Assembly (NCBI GenBank): GCA_005116955.1
Contig: SWDI01000002.1
Coordinates: 890,185 to 954,184, forward strand
DNA: 64,000 nt
Direction: 5' to 3'
Source: Nitrospira sp.
GTDB lineage: Bacteria; Nitrospirota; Nitrospiria; Nitrospirales; Nitrospiraceae
Shown here: one piece after another, positions 27,534-36,212 of the stretch
Position numbering within the stretch: the stretch's first letter is position 1
How the letters are laid out: each line of letters starts with the position of its first letter
Position numbers and translations under genes: made by a program
The notes under the pieces: generated by a model
The model's input: only the letters and a program-made list of their open reading frames with translations
Told to the model about the DNA's origin: nothing
Database searches by the model: none

Positions 27534-28390
27534 GCACGCTGCGTCCCCAGTATCCGTTGAGTCTGTTGTGTCGAGTGCTGGAGGTGTCCCGAAGCGGCTA
27601 CTATGCCTGGTGCACCCGTCGGCCTTCGACACGCACCCAGGAGAACGCGCGGCTGGAAGTTGCGATCCAGGCCGCCCATGTGCGGACCCGGCAGACGTAT
27701 GGCCCGGAACGGCTACAAGCCGAACTGCGGGAGGATGGGTTTCCAGCTGGGATCAACCGTATCAAGCGGCTGCGAAAGAAGCTGGGCCTGCGCTGTACAC
27801 CGGTACAACGGTTCACGATCACCACGGATTCGGCGCATCACCTGCCAGTGGCGGAGAATCGCCTGGCGCAAACGTTCACCGCGACGCGTCCGAATGAGAC
27901 CTGGCTCACCGACATCACCTATGTCCCGACAGAGGAAGGGTGGTTGTATGTAGCCGGGGTTAAGGATCTGTATACGTGTGAGGTCGTCGGATATGCCATG
28001 GGGGCCCGGATGACAACAGACTTGGTGAGTCACGCCTTAAGAAAAGCCGTGGGGGCAAAGCGCCCACGCCCAGGCTTGATCCACCACTCCGACCGTGGAT
28101 CCCAATATTGTGCCCACGACTATCAGGATCAGCTGCGGCAGTGGGGCATGATCCCCTCCATGAGTCGGAAGGGGAATTGCTATGACAACGCACCGATGGA
28201 GAGTTTCTGGGGGACACTGAAAACTGAGCTGGTGCATCACCGGCGATATGATACACGGGAGCAGGCTCGGCGAGAGATTACGGAGTACATTGAGGTGTTC
28301 TACAACCGCCAGCGGCGGCATTCCCGGCTGGGGAATTGCTCGCCAGCTGCATTTGCCCAACAGTGGGTCCGTCAACAGCCGGCGACGTGA
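27530..28390 (+). CDS. IS3 transposase OrfB (rve integrase core)
   Basis: The 286-residue protein has the HTH_21 region near the start (YGPERLQAELREDG). The DDE catalytic core follows, with Asp in WLTDITYVPTEEGWLYVAGV, Asp in LIHHSDRGSQYC, and Glu in GNCYDNAPMESFWGTLKTE. It ends with the usual FYNRQRRHSRLG. The frame is intact and complete, although OrfA is truncated, so OrfAB fusion transposase cannot form normally. Confidence 0.93.
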   Translation: MSTLRPQYPLSLLCRVLEVSRSGYYAWCTRRPSTRTQENARLEVAIQAAHVRTRQTYGPERLQAELREDGFPAGINRIKRLRKKLGLRCTPVQRFTITTDSAHHLPVAENRLAQTFTATRPNETWLTDITYVPTEEGWLYVAGVKDLYTCEVVGYAMGARMTTDLVSHALRKAVGAKRPRPGLIHHSDRGSQYCAHDYQDQLRQWGMIPSMSRKGNCYDNAPMESFWGTLKTELVHHRRYDTREQARREITEYIEVFYNRQRRHSRLGNCSPAAFAQQWVRQQPAT

Positions 28391-28430
28391 GGCTGCAACT
28401 CATGGCGTCCACTATTGACAACCGGGGTCA

Positions 28431-28980
28431 AGGAGTCGGCGTTCACGCCATCGGTCGGCTCTGCCAATCCGTTTCGTTCGAGTGGTGATTTCTCAACCTC
28501 CAGTCCTCCGCCAACAGCTAAACCTCCTCAAACCGCTCGGCCACCTCAGGCGGCCGCTTCGGCAGACCAGACCGTGCGCTATCGCGATCCTGCCACAGGG
28601 CAGCTCAGCACGAAACGCCGCAATTCTCTGTCATCCTCCACAGCTGGCGATGACCCGGACGGCCCACGTTGTTCTGCTGATGGGCTGGGGATCGTCACGG
28701 AACAATGCGAGCAGCGACGGCGGGCACACTCGTCAAAGGCCAATGGCGCGACTCGATAACAAGGATATGGCGATTCGGGGGACCGACACAGTCGGTCACG
28801 GTCATGATACTCGCCTGATGTTCGCTCCCAGACTTCACCCCAGGCCGGGTCGCCTGCCAGCCGCCGATGCCGATCTGAACCAGATTCTTGCCTCTCGCTC
28901 CAGACCAGGCCCTCGCGCGCGCTCTATTTTCTATAGCACGCTAGACAGCAGGGCTTCCCTGAGTATAATGACATGAATTC
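28431..28980. other. region after the IS3 element, possible gene remnant
   Basis: No intact gene. The first 180 bases read on the plus strand as a Pro/Ala/Ser/Thr-rich segment (TAKPPQTARPPQ) then VRYRDPATGQL. The latter recalls the 'RY.DP.TG' motif of FlaG-like proteins, after which the frame is lost. This may be the 3' piece of a gene cut by the IS3 insertion, but I cannot name it with confidence. The last 40 bases hold the promoter of the next gene. Confidence 0.3.
28942..28969 (+). promoter_or_regulatory. sigma-70-type promoter of the FlgO/CsgG-like gene
   Basis: TAGACA (28942-28947), a 16-base spacer and a perfect TATAAT (28964-28969). The box ends only 11 bases before the ATG, so the transcript is nearly leaderless. 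Confidence 0.5.
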
Positions 28981-29949
28981 ATGCTTATGATTAGACTTCT
29001 GGTACTACTCGTCGGTCTTCTGACACTCTTCTCTCATCCAACCTCGGCGTGGGCTGGGACGAAGTATGAGGAGGGCCTCAAGCAATTGGCTGACGGGGTG
29101 GCTGAAGGAGCCGCCAAGGTAAAAAAGCAGCGCCTGGCTTTTCTCGACTTGATCGATGGAAAAGGGGAATCGACTCCGATGGGACAGTTCCTGGCCGAGG
29201 AACTCGGGACACAGATCATGGTGGCCGGTGAATTGACGGTGGTGGATCGCACCCTTGCGTACTCGACCCTGAAGAAGTTACACGTTGATCACATCGACTC
29301 GGCCCACGCGAAGACCCTACAGCAGGCGGCCAAAGCGATGCGCGCCGACCTCTTTGTGGACGGCGTCATCCTCGACACGCCCGATGGCCTGCAGGTCACC
29401 CTACGGCTCATCAGTCCATCGAATGCCCAGCCGATCCGTGCGATACGAGGAATGTTGCCCAAAGCCGGCCCCTTGAATGTGTTCTTTAAGAAAGAGGAAA
29501 CTCCGCAACCGATCATGAACATCAACAGTCCTAAAGAGGCCCCGACGCCGGTCGGTTTAGGGACCTACCGGAACGAGTACTACGAAATGGTGATCCGATC
29601 GATCGAACTGCAGGCCAACCGAGCCAAGGTGGATCTCACCATCGAAAACCTTTCCCGACGCGATTTGAAGCTCCTCTGTCGGTTACAGGAGACACTCCTG
29701 AAGGACGAACAGGGGACGGCTTGGCATCAAGGCGTTGGGGACAATCGAGAAGGGCTATGTACCCATGGCATCGAACTCTCCCCTCGCCGGAAGGAACGGG
29801 CCGTCCTGACCTTCACCGGCTCATCGGAGACAGCCGCCACACAATTCACACTTCATTTCAGCGAAACATTACCTCGGCGAGATGCCTCCTTCGTCATCGA
29901 TGGACTGAAAATTGGCTCGCCGTCTGAATCTACGCTAACGACACCGTAA
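28981..29949 (+). CDS. exported FlgO/CsgG-like domain protein
   Basis: The 322-residue protein has a signal peptide ([20 protein letters not shown]). A CsgG/FlgO-like domain spans about residues 30-150 ([20 protein letters not shown], then [16 protein letters not shown], then [11 protein letters not shown]). FlgO-type proteins are outer-membrane components near flagella, and CsgG makes the curli channel. This one has no lipobox, so it is probably periplasmic. The C-terminal 140 residues look beta-rich and are not recognised. There is almost no leader and no clear ribosome site. thiD follows after 10 bp. Confidence 0.7.
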   Translation: MLMIRLLVLLVGLLTLFSHPTSAWAGTKYEEGLKQLADGVAEGAAKVKKQRLAFLDLIDGKGESTPMGQFLAEELGTQIMVAGELTVVDRTLAYSTLKKLHVDHIDSAHAKTLQQAAKAMRADLFVDGVILDTPDGLQVTLRLISPSNAQPIRAIRGMLPKAGPLNVFFKKEETPQPIMNINSPKEAPTPVGLGTYRNEYYEMVIRSIELQANRAKVDLTIENLSRRDLKLLCRLQETLLKDEQGTAWHQGVGDNREGLCTHGIELSPRRKERAVLTFTGSSETAATQFTLHFSETLPRRDASFVIDGLKIGSPSESTLTTP

Positions 29950-29959
29950 AGGATCACTC

Positions 29960-30760
29960 ATGTCGAAGACCTTGAAACAAGTGCTCACGATCGCCGGCTC
30001 GGATTCCGGAGGAGGCGCGGGTATCCAGGCCGATATCAAAGCCATGTCCGCCAATGGTGTGTTCGCCATGTCCGTCATCACGGCGATCACGGCCCAGAAT
30101 ACCGAAGAGGTGACGGATATCTTCGAATTGCCGCCGACCATCATCGCCTCGCAACTCGACGCAATCTTCGATGATTTCGACGTCGCTGCCGTGAAAACCG
30201 GGATGTTGTCCTCGGCGGCCGTCGTCGAAGTCGTCGTGAGAATGCTAACACCTCAGCAGGTGATCAACCTGGTCGTGGATCCGGTGATGATTTCCAAGAG
30301 CGGTCATGCGCTCTTGCGACCGGACGCGGTCGAAGCAGTCAAGACCACACTGTTGCCACTCGCATTGGTCGTGACACCGAACGTCCATGAGGCGCAGCAG
30401 CTGTCGGGTATTGAGGTTACCTCGTTGGCTGATGCTCGGCGAGCCGCCAAGATCATCCATGGATTCGGATGCAAGCATGTGCTGATCAAAGGAGGCCATC
30501 TGCTCAGCGAACGGGCAACGGATCTCCTCTATGACGGCCGGTTCTTCAATGTCCTGAAGGGCGAGTTCATCGAAACACGCCATACCCATGGCACCGGCTG
30601 TACGTTCGCCTCCGCGTTGGCGGCGCATCTGGCACGAGGGCAATCCGTCCTGGATGCGGCCCAGGCCGCCAAATCGTACGTCACCGAAGCGATCCGTCAT
30701 GGGCTGGCAATCGGCCACGGACAAGGCCCCACGGATCATTTTTATTTTCTAGAACGGTAG
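29960..30760 (+). CDS. thiD: hydroxymethylpyrimidine/phosphomethylpyrimidine kinase
   Basis: The 266-residue ribokinase-fold enzyme phosphorylates HMP and HMP-P for thiamine pyrophosphate synthesis. Signatures are [20 protein letters not shown] at the start, AVKTGMLSS near residue 80, and the catalytic [20 protein letters not shown] near 208. Length and motifs are typical of a stand-alone ThiD with no fused ThiE. AGGA lies six bases before the ATG. No other thiamine genes are next to it. Confidence 0.95.
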   Translation: MSKTLKQVLTIAGSDSGGGAGIQADIKAMSANGVFAMSVITAITAQNTEEVTDIFELPPTIIASQLDAIFDDFDVAAVKTGMLSSAAVVEVVVRMLTPQQVINLVVDPVMISKSGHALLRPDAVEAVKTTLLPLALVVTPNVHEAQQLSGIEVTSLADARRAAKIIHGFGCKHVLIKGGHLLSERATDLLYDGRFFNVLKGEFIETRHTHGTGCTFASALAAHLARGQSVLDAAQAAKSYVTEAIRHGLAIGHGQGPTDHFYFLER

Positions 30761-30770
30761 CGGCATACCC

Positions 30771-32096
30771 ATGTTTGCACGACCCTATTCACCCCTCTCG
30801 TTTTGCTTCACCGGCCTCGGTTGGTTGGTGCTGGCTTCAATCCTCGGGTTGGCAATCCTCATCGGGCTGATTCGTGGCACTCCGTTGCCGCCATGGGTCC
30901 GAATGCTTCATGTCCATGCAGTCTTGGTCGGCGGTGTGACCCAGATTATGCTCGGTGGATTTCTCCTGTTCATCTCTCCCCCTCACTCGGCTGACCGTAA
31001 AGAAACCGACTCGCATCCCCTCACATTCTGGGCGCTGAACAGCGGGCTGGTTGGAATGCTCGTGGGGTTCTGGCTACATCAGTCCCTAGTCGTAGGCGTC
31101 GCCGGCTTTGTGGTCATGGCCGCTTGTTGCACTGTCATCTCTACCCTGTGGAGCCGCGCACGTCGGATGTGGACGTCCTCACTGAACCAGGCATGGTACT
31201 ACGCCCTGTCTCTCTTGGGCCTTGTCGGCGGATCAGCCTGTGGGGAGATCCTGGCGTTTGGTTTTATGCCGGAATCCTCTGGCTATGTGCGGCTTGCGCA
31301 TATTCATCTGGTGGTACTCGGTTTTGTACTGCTGGCCATCATCGGCATAATGCACCATCTCCTCCCGATAATCTGGAACCGCCCTTTCTTAAGCCCTAGG
31401 CTCGCGCAGACACCAATAGTCTTGATGCCGCTCGGCGTGGCTGTCTTGATCGGCGGATTCTTGAACTCATCAGTCCCGGTTGAAATGATCGCTGGCGCCA
31501 TGCTCTTCACAGGCGGAATTCTCTGGACCGGCAATCTGCTTGCAACCTGGCGCACCTCGACCCACACCGGCAGCGCAGCCTCGGACCATCTTTTGGTCAG
31601 TACCTTCTTTCTCCTGTTCACCATCATCCTCGGCGTGCTTGTCGGAGCAAATAGCCTCTCTAGTCCCCCGCGACTGCCGTACGGCACACTCCACCTCGTC
31701 GCCTATACACATATGACGTTCGTCGGCTTCATCGTGAATGCCATCATGGGCGCGTGCTCCTACTTCATTCCCATCACCCTCGCAGCTGATCGTGTCCCCA
31801 ATACCAAGAAGCGCGGGCCGTATCTCGATCAGCTGAACGGGATCATGAACCGCTGGAGATCGGTACAGATCGCCACTCTCTCGTTAGGAACCATGGGACT
31901 TGGCCTCTTGGCCGCACTCACCTGGAACGTGCCGCTGACCTCACTCTATATCCATGTCGCAACCTGGACGAGTCTCGGCCTCCTCATGACCGGCTTGGTT
32001 CTCTTTTCAGTCAAGCTAACCTCGATGATCGCCAAGAAACCGGACACACTCCGGACAGCACAGACCTCCACCGACGAACTGAAACTCACGGCCTGA
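30771..32096 (+). CDS. heme-copper-oxidase subunit I-like membrane protein
   Basis: The 441-residue protein has about 12 hydrophobic helices. Histidines sit in helix contexts resembling heme-copper oxidase/NO reductase subunit I: RMLHVHAVLVGG near residue 45, RLAHIHLVVLGF near 175, IGIMHHLLPIIW near 190, and LHLVAYTHMTFVGF near 305. The Cu-B trio and Tyr cross-link cannot be assigned with certainty, and no c-type heme motif is present. It could be a divergent cbb3/NorB-like protein or a NnrS-like heme protein. It follows thiD by only 10 bp, with no oxidase subunit II nearby. Confidence 0.6.
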   Translation: MFARPYSPLSFCFTGLGWLVLASILGLAILIGLIRGTPLPPWVRMLHVHAVLVGGVTQIMLGGFLLFISPPHSADRKETDSHPLTFWALNSGLVGMLVGFWLHQSLVVGVAGFVVMAACCTVISTLWSRARRMWTSSLNQAWYYALSLLGLVGGSACGEILAFGFMPESSGYVRLAHIHLVVLGFVLLAIIGIMHHLLPIIWNRPFLSPRLAQTPIVLMPLGVAVLIGGFLNSSVPVEMIAGAMLFTGGILWTGNLLATWRTSTHTGSAASDHLLVSTFFLLFTIILGVLVGANSLSSPPRLPYGTLHLVAYTHMTFVGFIVNAIMGACSYFIPITLAADRVPNTKKRGPYLDQLNGIMNRWRSVQIATLSLGTMGLGLLAALTWNVPLTSLYIHVATWTSLGLLMTGLVLFSVKLTSMIAKKPDTLRTAQTSTDELKLTA

Positions 32097-32156
32097 ACGT
32101 CCGGCCAGGTATCCCCATTCCTGATCTCAGACACCGATTCTGATACAATCCCTCCC

Positions 32157-32924
32157 ATGGAAGAACGGTTCTCATTTCTCGATCCTCAGGGTCATCGGGT
32201 CGCCGCCATCTTGACCATCCCTGACGGGGGAACAGACAAGATAGCCATCCTGTGTCACGGGTTTCTTTCATCAAAAACTAGCTCGACGAACAATACACTG
32301 ACCCGTATGTTGAATAACCACGGCATCGCCACCTTTCGCTTCGACTTCTTCGGCCAGGGGGAAAGCGAGGGTCCGTTTGAACTGGTGACCACCAGCTTAG
32401 CAGTGGAACAGGCACGGAGCGCGGTCGATCTCATGAGGGAGCGTGGCTATCGACACATCGGCCTGATGGGATCAAGTTTCGGTGGTCTGGTTGCGACCCT
32501 GACTGCGTCACAACGAACGGACTTGGCCTGTCTCGCCCTGAAATGTCCTGTCGTCGACTTCGCCGAGGAGTTACGATTGGGGTTCGGCCCCGATGAGATG
32601 GCACAATGGAGGGCAACGGACACGATTCCCAATATCATGGGTGGTCCTGACAGAATCAGGCTCCGCTACGCCTTTTATGAAGATGCTCTGCGCCGAATTG
32701 CTTACGACCCAGCACGATCGATCACAGCTCCAACTGTCATTGTGCAAGGCGACAAGGACGAGCATGTCCCGCTCCATCAAAGTCAGCGGCTCTATGAGGC
32801 ACTGGAAGGTCAAAAGTGCCTAGAAATCCTACCTGGTGCAGATCATCAGTTTACGAGGGGCGACGATTTTGGACGGATGACGAACTTAATCGCAGATTGG
32901 TTAATCAGTCATCTCACAGGCTAG
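32157..32924 (+). CDS. alpha/beta hydrolase
   Basis: The 255-residue serine hydrolase has nucleophile elbow GSSFGG near residue 103, oxyanion region CHGFLSSK near 32, the acid in VQGDKDEHVP near 197 and the catalytic His in GADHQFTRGD near 225. The fold resembles acyl-peptide-hydrolase-like and esterase (COG1073/FrsA-type) enzymes. The substrate is unknown. A TACAAT box (32144-32149) lies immediately before the ATG, so the leader would be very short. No signal peptide is seen. Confidence 0.85.
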   Translation: MEERFSFLDPQGHRVAAILTIPDGGTDKIAILCHGFLSSKTSSTNNTLTRMLNNHGIATFRFDFFGQGESEGPFELVTTSLAVEQARSAVDLMRERGYRHIGLMGSSFGGLVATLTASQRTDLACLALKCPVVDFAEELRLGFGPDEMAQWRATDTIPNIMGGPDRIRLRYAFYEDALRRIAYDPARSITAPTVIVQGDKDEHVPLHQSQRLYEALEGQKCLEILPGADHQFTRGDDFGRMTNLIADWLISHLTG

Positions 32925-32979
32925 CCAATCGATGAGCCTAGCCAGCCGGGGTTAGAGAGAATCTCACCACCGTGCGCAA

Positions 32980-33768
32980 TTACAGCTTAATGATCTGACC
33001 TTCTTCGAGAAATTCCACCCGCTCAATGCCTAACCGACTGATTTCCTCCTTGATCTGGGCCTGGTAAGGAGGCTTCATGTGATACGCGTAGACCGGCAGG
33101 TTCGGACGCCGAAGTTTTTGAAACTCCTTGAGGAACAGGGAGGGAGTCAGGTGTTTGGATGTTTGGGCCAACTTCCCCAGTTCGTCAGGAAAGGATGATT
33201 CGATGAAAGCGGCCTTGAGATTCGGGGTTGTCCGACCAAGATGCCAAATCTCCTCAGTTTCGTACGTATCACCACTATAGAGCAAGGCAGCCTCGTCATC
33301 CTTCACCACATACCCCACGGTGGGAACCGTGTGGTTGACTGCAACGGGAATGATCTCAAGATGTCCGAGCACGACCGATTTCCCAGGCTGGAGCACGTGG
33401 GCTCGCAAGATCGGATTTTCCCGATTAGGCAGCTCGAAAAAATTTGGATAGACCGTGCCATTAAACACATGGTCCCTCAAACCCTGCAGGACCGGCTCCG
33501 TGGCCGCGACGGTCACTGGCTCAATGAACCATTCAGCGAGATTGTCCGCCAGGAGCGGTAGGCCTTTGATATGATCGAAATGAAGATGGCTGAGGAACAC
33601 AAACCGGATACGACGCTGCTCTGCCAAGGTGAGTCGCGTGCCAATCGTACCACCGTCCAGAAGTACGGAGTTGTCAATGAGGAATCCGCAACTTTCCTGG
33701 CGGACCGACCTCTCCGTTCCATCCACGAGGCAATCGGCCCCGTGGCATCCCAACACTCGAATCTGCAT
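32980..33768 (-). CDS. metallo-beta-lactamase-fold hydrolase, class II cNMP phosphodiesterase-like
   Basis: The 262-residue protein has the HLHFDHIKG zinc motif (HxHxDH) near residue 60, a second His in VNHTVP near 138, the bridging Asp in LLYSGDTYET near 156 and a late His in YAYHMKPPY near 218. The layout without extra domains and the N-terminal 'LGCHGAD' resemble class II cyclic-nucleotide phosphodiesterases of the PdeA/CpdP kind. If so, it would degrade the cAMP made by the two cyclases in this window. A generic MBL hydrolase is the alternative. It converges with the hydrolase gene upstream. Confidence 0.75.
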   Translation of the reverse strand: MQIRVLGCHGADCLVDGTERSVRQESCGFLIDNSVLLDGGTIGTRLTLAEQRRIRFVFLSHLHFDHIKGLPLLADNLAEWFIEPVTVAATEPVLQGLRDHVFNGTVYPNFFELPNRENPILRAHVLQPGKSVVLGHLEIIPVAVNHTVPTVGYVVKDDEAALLYSGDTYETEEIWHLGRTTPNLKAAFIESSFPDELGKLAQTSKHLTPSLFLKEFQKLRRPNLPVYAYHMKPPYQAQIKEEISRLGIERVEFLEEGQIIKL

Positions 33769-34156
33769 GTGAAGACGACTAGGCTTTATTTATGTGGCTA
33801 GCCACCAGGAGACTGCTTCATGCCGGGTAGGATCTTGCGATCACCTACATCATACCCCAGCCGGAGGGGCTACCATACCATGTCGAGCCTCCCTCTGTCA
33901 TCGTCCAGCGTCTCGATTCTCGAAGTCTAGGCAGAACAAGATTTGTCGTGAGGACGTAATGAGAAGACCCACCAACTGAAAGAACCCTCCGCAGACGTCT
34001 CAGCGCCATCAATACCGACTCGTGAGGTGTAGTAATTAATGTGGGGATTAAAACAACTTCCGGGTAAGAAACGGACACTCATCCTCCAGATGATTTGCAG
34101 GGTTCATGGTACATACAAGACCCCGCCGTGCTCAGCCGCCTAAAGTGTACCCAAAA

Positions 34157-34188
34157 AGATTCAGTGTATCTAAAAAGATGCTGAATCT
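34157..34188. repeat. inverted repeat with embedded direct repeat
   Basis: AGATTCAG (34157-34164) and CTGAATCT (34181-34188) are perfect complements around 16 bases. Overlapping this, GTGTAYCYAAAAAGAT occurs twice with a 19-base period (34146 and 34165). It could be an operator array or an RNA hairpin. Confidence 0.4.
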
Positions 34189-34470
34189 GTTTGAGCACAT
34201 TTCAGCTCACCTAACCGCGTAACGCTTCTGCACCCTCGCAATTACTAAGAAATCGCACAAAATTAAGTGGGGCTCAGGACTTGCGTGGCGGTTCTGTGGT
34301 TCTAAATGCTGAGAGCGTGACGTGAAAGGAGTGCAATATATGTATAAACTTGTAAGCTATTACCCCTTAACTCTTTAGTAGGGATTGAAAAGCACTACAA
34401 ATACGCAGAGAGTCACGACCTCTACCATCAGATTTTTACTGGTATTTGTTCGCATTCCTTGCATTTCTTT

Positions 34471-34482
34471 GTGTTTAAACAC
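34471..34482. promoter_or_regulatory. 12-bp palindrome just before the ribosome site
   Basis: GTGTTTAAACAC is perfectly self-complementary and ends three bases before AAGGAGGG, the ribosome site of the first gene of the adhesion block. A bound protein here would block transcription or initiation. Confidence 0.3.
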
Positions 34483-34496
34483 GTGAAGGAGGGCCA

Positions 34497-35405
34497 ATGA
34501 TGCGACCACCACAATGGTTTCATGTTGCAATGTGTCTCCTGATCGGCGGGCTTTTCCTGGCACCGATGTCTTCCGAGGCACAGGTTCCGGCTGCAAGCAA
34601 GCCAACGCTGACTATCCAGGTTACTTTTGGTACAAGTAGTACCAGTCAGAGCATCCCTATAAACCCAACACCAGTGACGTGCAGTTCCACTTCCTTTAAC
34701 TACTGCTATGCACTAGCCGCTTCTGCGTACACGACCTTTTACGGTCCAGTTGGTCACCAATTCTCAGTCCAAAACTACTCAGGCACCGCGCTCGTGAGAG
34801 TGAATGTCAACGACGTACCCACCAGCAGCAATACCAATCCTTCCGACGTCATAATAGTAACCGGCATGAAACTGGTCCCAGCTACCACCTGGAGCTCGCT
34901 TGACAAGGTCATTGTCAAACTCATCGTCAAACAAAAGTTCGACGCGCAGCCGAATCCAGCTGCGGATGGCTTGACAAAGTTTTTCCCCTTCGGCATAAGT
35001 GTTGGGGGGACGTATGCGACCAACCCCTCTCCTGCCGGTAATTACTACCAAATGTACGGGACAGGCATCTTCGAAACCGTCGCAACCTCCCCGTTCGGGC
35101 CTGCGAGCGGCCAGCCTAAAAATATTGCCAACAATTTCAACCCGCATGCCGATTTCACGCCTGCATCTGGCACAGCCGATACCAAATGCTACGGAACCCC
35201 TCTCAGCGCCGGAGGGAATAAATATCCAATGTGTCAGTACATCGCCGGCGCCACATCCACACAAGCGAGCTTTAGCTCTCAACAGAACTCGGCGTACTAT
35301 CCGGGCGGCTCTACATCGGTGGATACCAGTACCAAATTCAAATGCACGAACAATCGAACTGGGACCAACAAACAAGTCATTGACCCCAAAGGGGTGGACC
35401 TATAA
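34497..35405 (+). CDS. exported protein of unknown family, 5' part of a frameshifted gene
   Basis: 302 residues with a clear signal peptide (VAMCLLIGGLFLAPMSSEAQ), then a Ser/Thr/Asn-rich secreted chain with several Cys. I do not recognise a family. It stops soon after IDPKG, but the next frame continues at once with WTYNDPSCQPEITEF for another 250 residues. The change happens at GGGG (35391-35394); with three G the two halves would join as one 552-residue protein ending at 36156. Either the gene is broken or a sequencing/slippage event occurred. A very strong ribosome site precedes ATG 34497. It is the first gene of the TPS block. Confidence 0.65.
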   Translation: MMRPPQWFHVAMCLLIGGLFLAPMSSEAQVPAASKPTLTIQVTFGTSSTSQSIPINPTPVTCSSTSFNYCYALAASAYTTFYGPVGHQFSVQNYSGTALVRVNVNDVPTSSNTNPSDVIIVTGMKLVPATTWSSLDKVIVKLIVKQKFDAQPNPAADGLTKFFPFGISVGGTYATNPSPAGNYYQMYGTGIFETVATSPFGPASGQPKNIANNFNPHADFTPASGTADTKCYGTPLSAGGNKYPMCQYIAGATSTQASFSSQQNSAYYPGGSTSVDTSTKFKCTNNRTGTNKQVIDPKGVDL

Positions 35406-36156
35406 CGATCCCTCCTGCCAACCAGAAATCACTGAGTTCCACAAGTTTACCATCTTCGGTCCAGATCAGATTAGTCTCACAACCAGCAGCCATGGTGGCG
35501 GAGGAGTGTGTTCAGACGAGAAGGGAGGCGGAGGCCCCCCGCTGCCCAGTTGCGAATGTACAGCCACGACGAACCCCAACAAACCGAGCGTCTGCAATGC
35601 GATCAAAGCCCTTCATGAGAAGGCGAAAAGCGATGAAGATATCGAAAACAACATTTCTGGTGCGCAACCAGCAATCGAATGCGATGACGTGATTTGCAGC
35701 GGCATCCTCAATCTCAATATTGATGTGACGAATAGCCCGCCGGTCGGTACGGTGTTTCCCTTCATAGTGCAAGGCGCTGGAGGTGGAGAGTTCACGGTCA
35801 CCGTAGCGGCGAACGGGACCGGGATACTGAATCCTCCTCTCGATCACCTCATCACGGGTCATGGCGGTGCTGAGGGAGGGCCAGCGCCCCTGGCCATTCT
35901 CCCAGACTATGACAACCCCGCTTGGCCCAGACCAGACGCCAATAGCTATTACGAAGTGGATCAATTCCAAGTAGCGAGCCTCAACGGAAGTACGATCCTC
36001 GCCACAGATACGCAAATAATCAGCTGTCCAGGAGGACATAAGGGCCCTGTACTCATCAACGCCATTGGGAGAAGCTCCTCTGGACAAGGCGACACGGTTA
36101 CGGTCGGAATACATATCCATAAAGCGCAATCACCGCCGTCCGTCTGTCCATTTTGA
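35392..36156 (+). pseudogene. 3' part of the frameshifted exported protein
   Basis: In the +1 frame relative to the preceding piece the sequence continues without a break from WTYNDPSCQ to the stop at 36156. It contains Cys-rich SCECTATTNPN, a GGGG-type linker, a beta-rich stretch (NLNIDVTNSPPVGTVFPFIV) and ends HIHKAQSPPSVCPF. It has no credible start of its own near the junction. The open frame actually extends back to about 34999, but that upstream part overlaps the signal-peptide gene and looks out of frame. The product may be a surface or periplasmic protein working with the TPS pair downstream. Confidence 0.6.
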
Positions 36157-36212
36157 CGTGCGAGTCAGCGTGGGGGGATCAATCCTCCCACGCTGACCAG
36201 CGGGAGAACGCT

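Larger units (their letters stand above)
27316..28430 (+). mobile_element. 5'-truncated IS3-family element
   Basis: The 3' part of orfA, a complete orfB and the right end (…TTGACAACCGGGGTCA, ending at 28430) are present. The left end and the helix-turn-helix half of orfA are missing; sequence continuity breaks at about 27320 next to the reverse-transcriptase remnant. A second copy of the right end lies at 52472-52595. The element cannot transpose on its own. Confidence 0.8.
33769..34496. other. long intergenic region upstream of the adhesion locus
   Basis: About 730 bases without a supported gene, rather AT-rich. It holds an inverted repeat at 34157-34188, a very short possible leader frame at 34340-34378 (12 residues, MYKLVSYYPLTL, after AAAGGAG) and a perfect palindrome at 34471-34482. 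The size and these elements suggest the regulatory region of the 34.5-45 kb gene block. Confidence 0.45.

Noticed and set aside
34999-35390. upstream portion of the long frame 34999-36156 as the true N-terminus of a separate gene
   Set aside because: It overlaps the signal-peptide-bearing gene in another frame, lacks a signal or ribosome site, and the frameshift explanation joins the two halves exactly.
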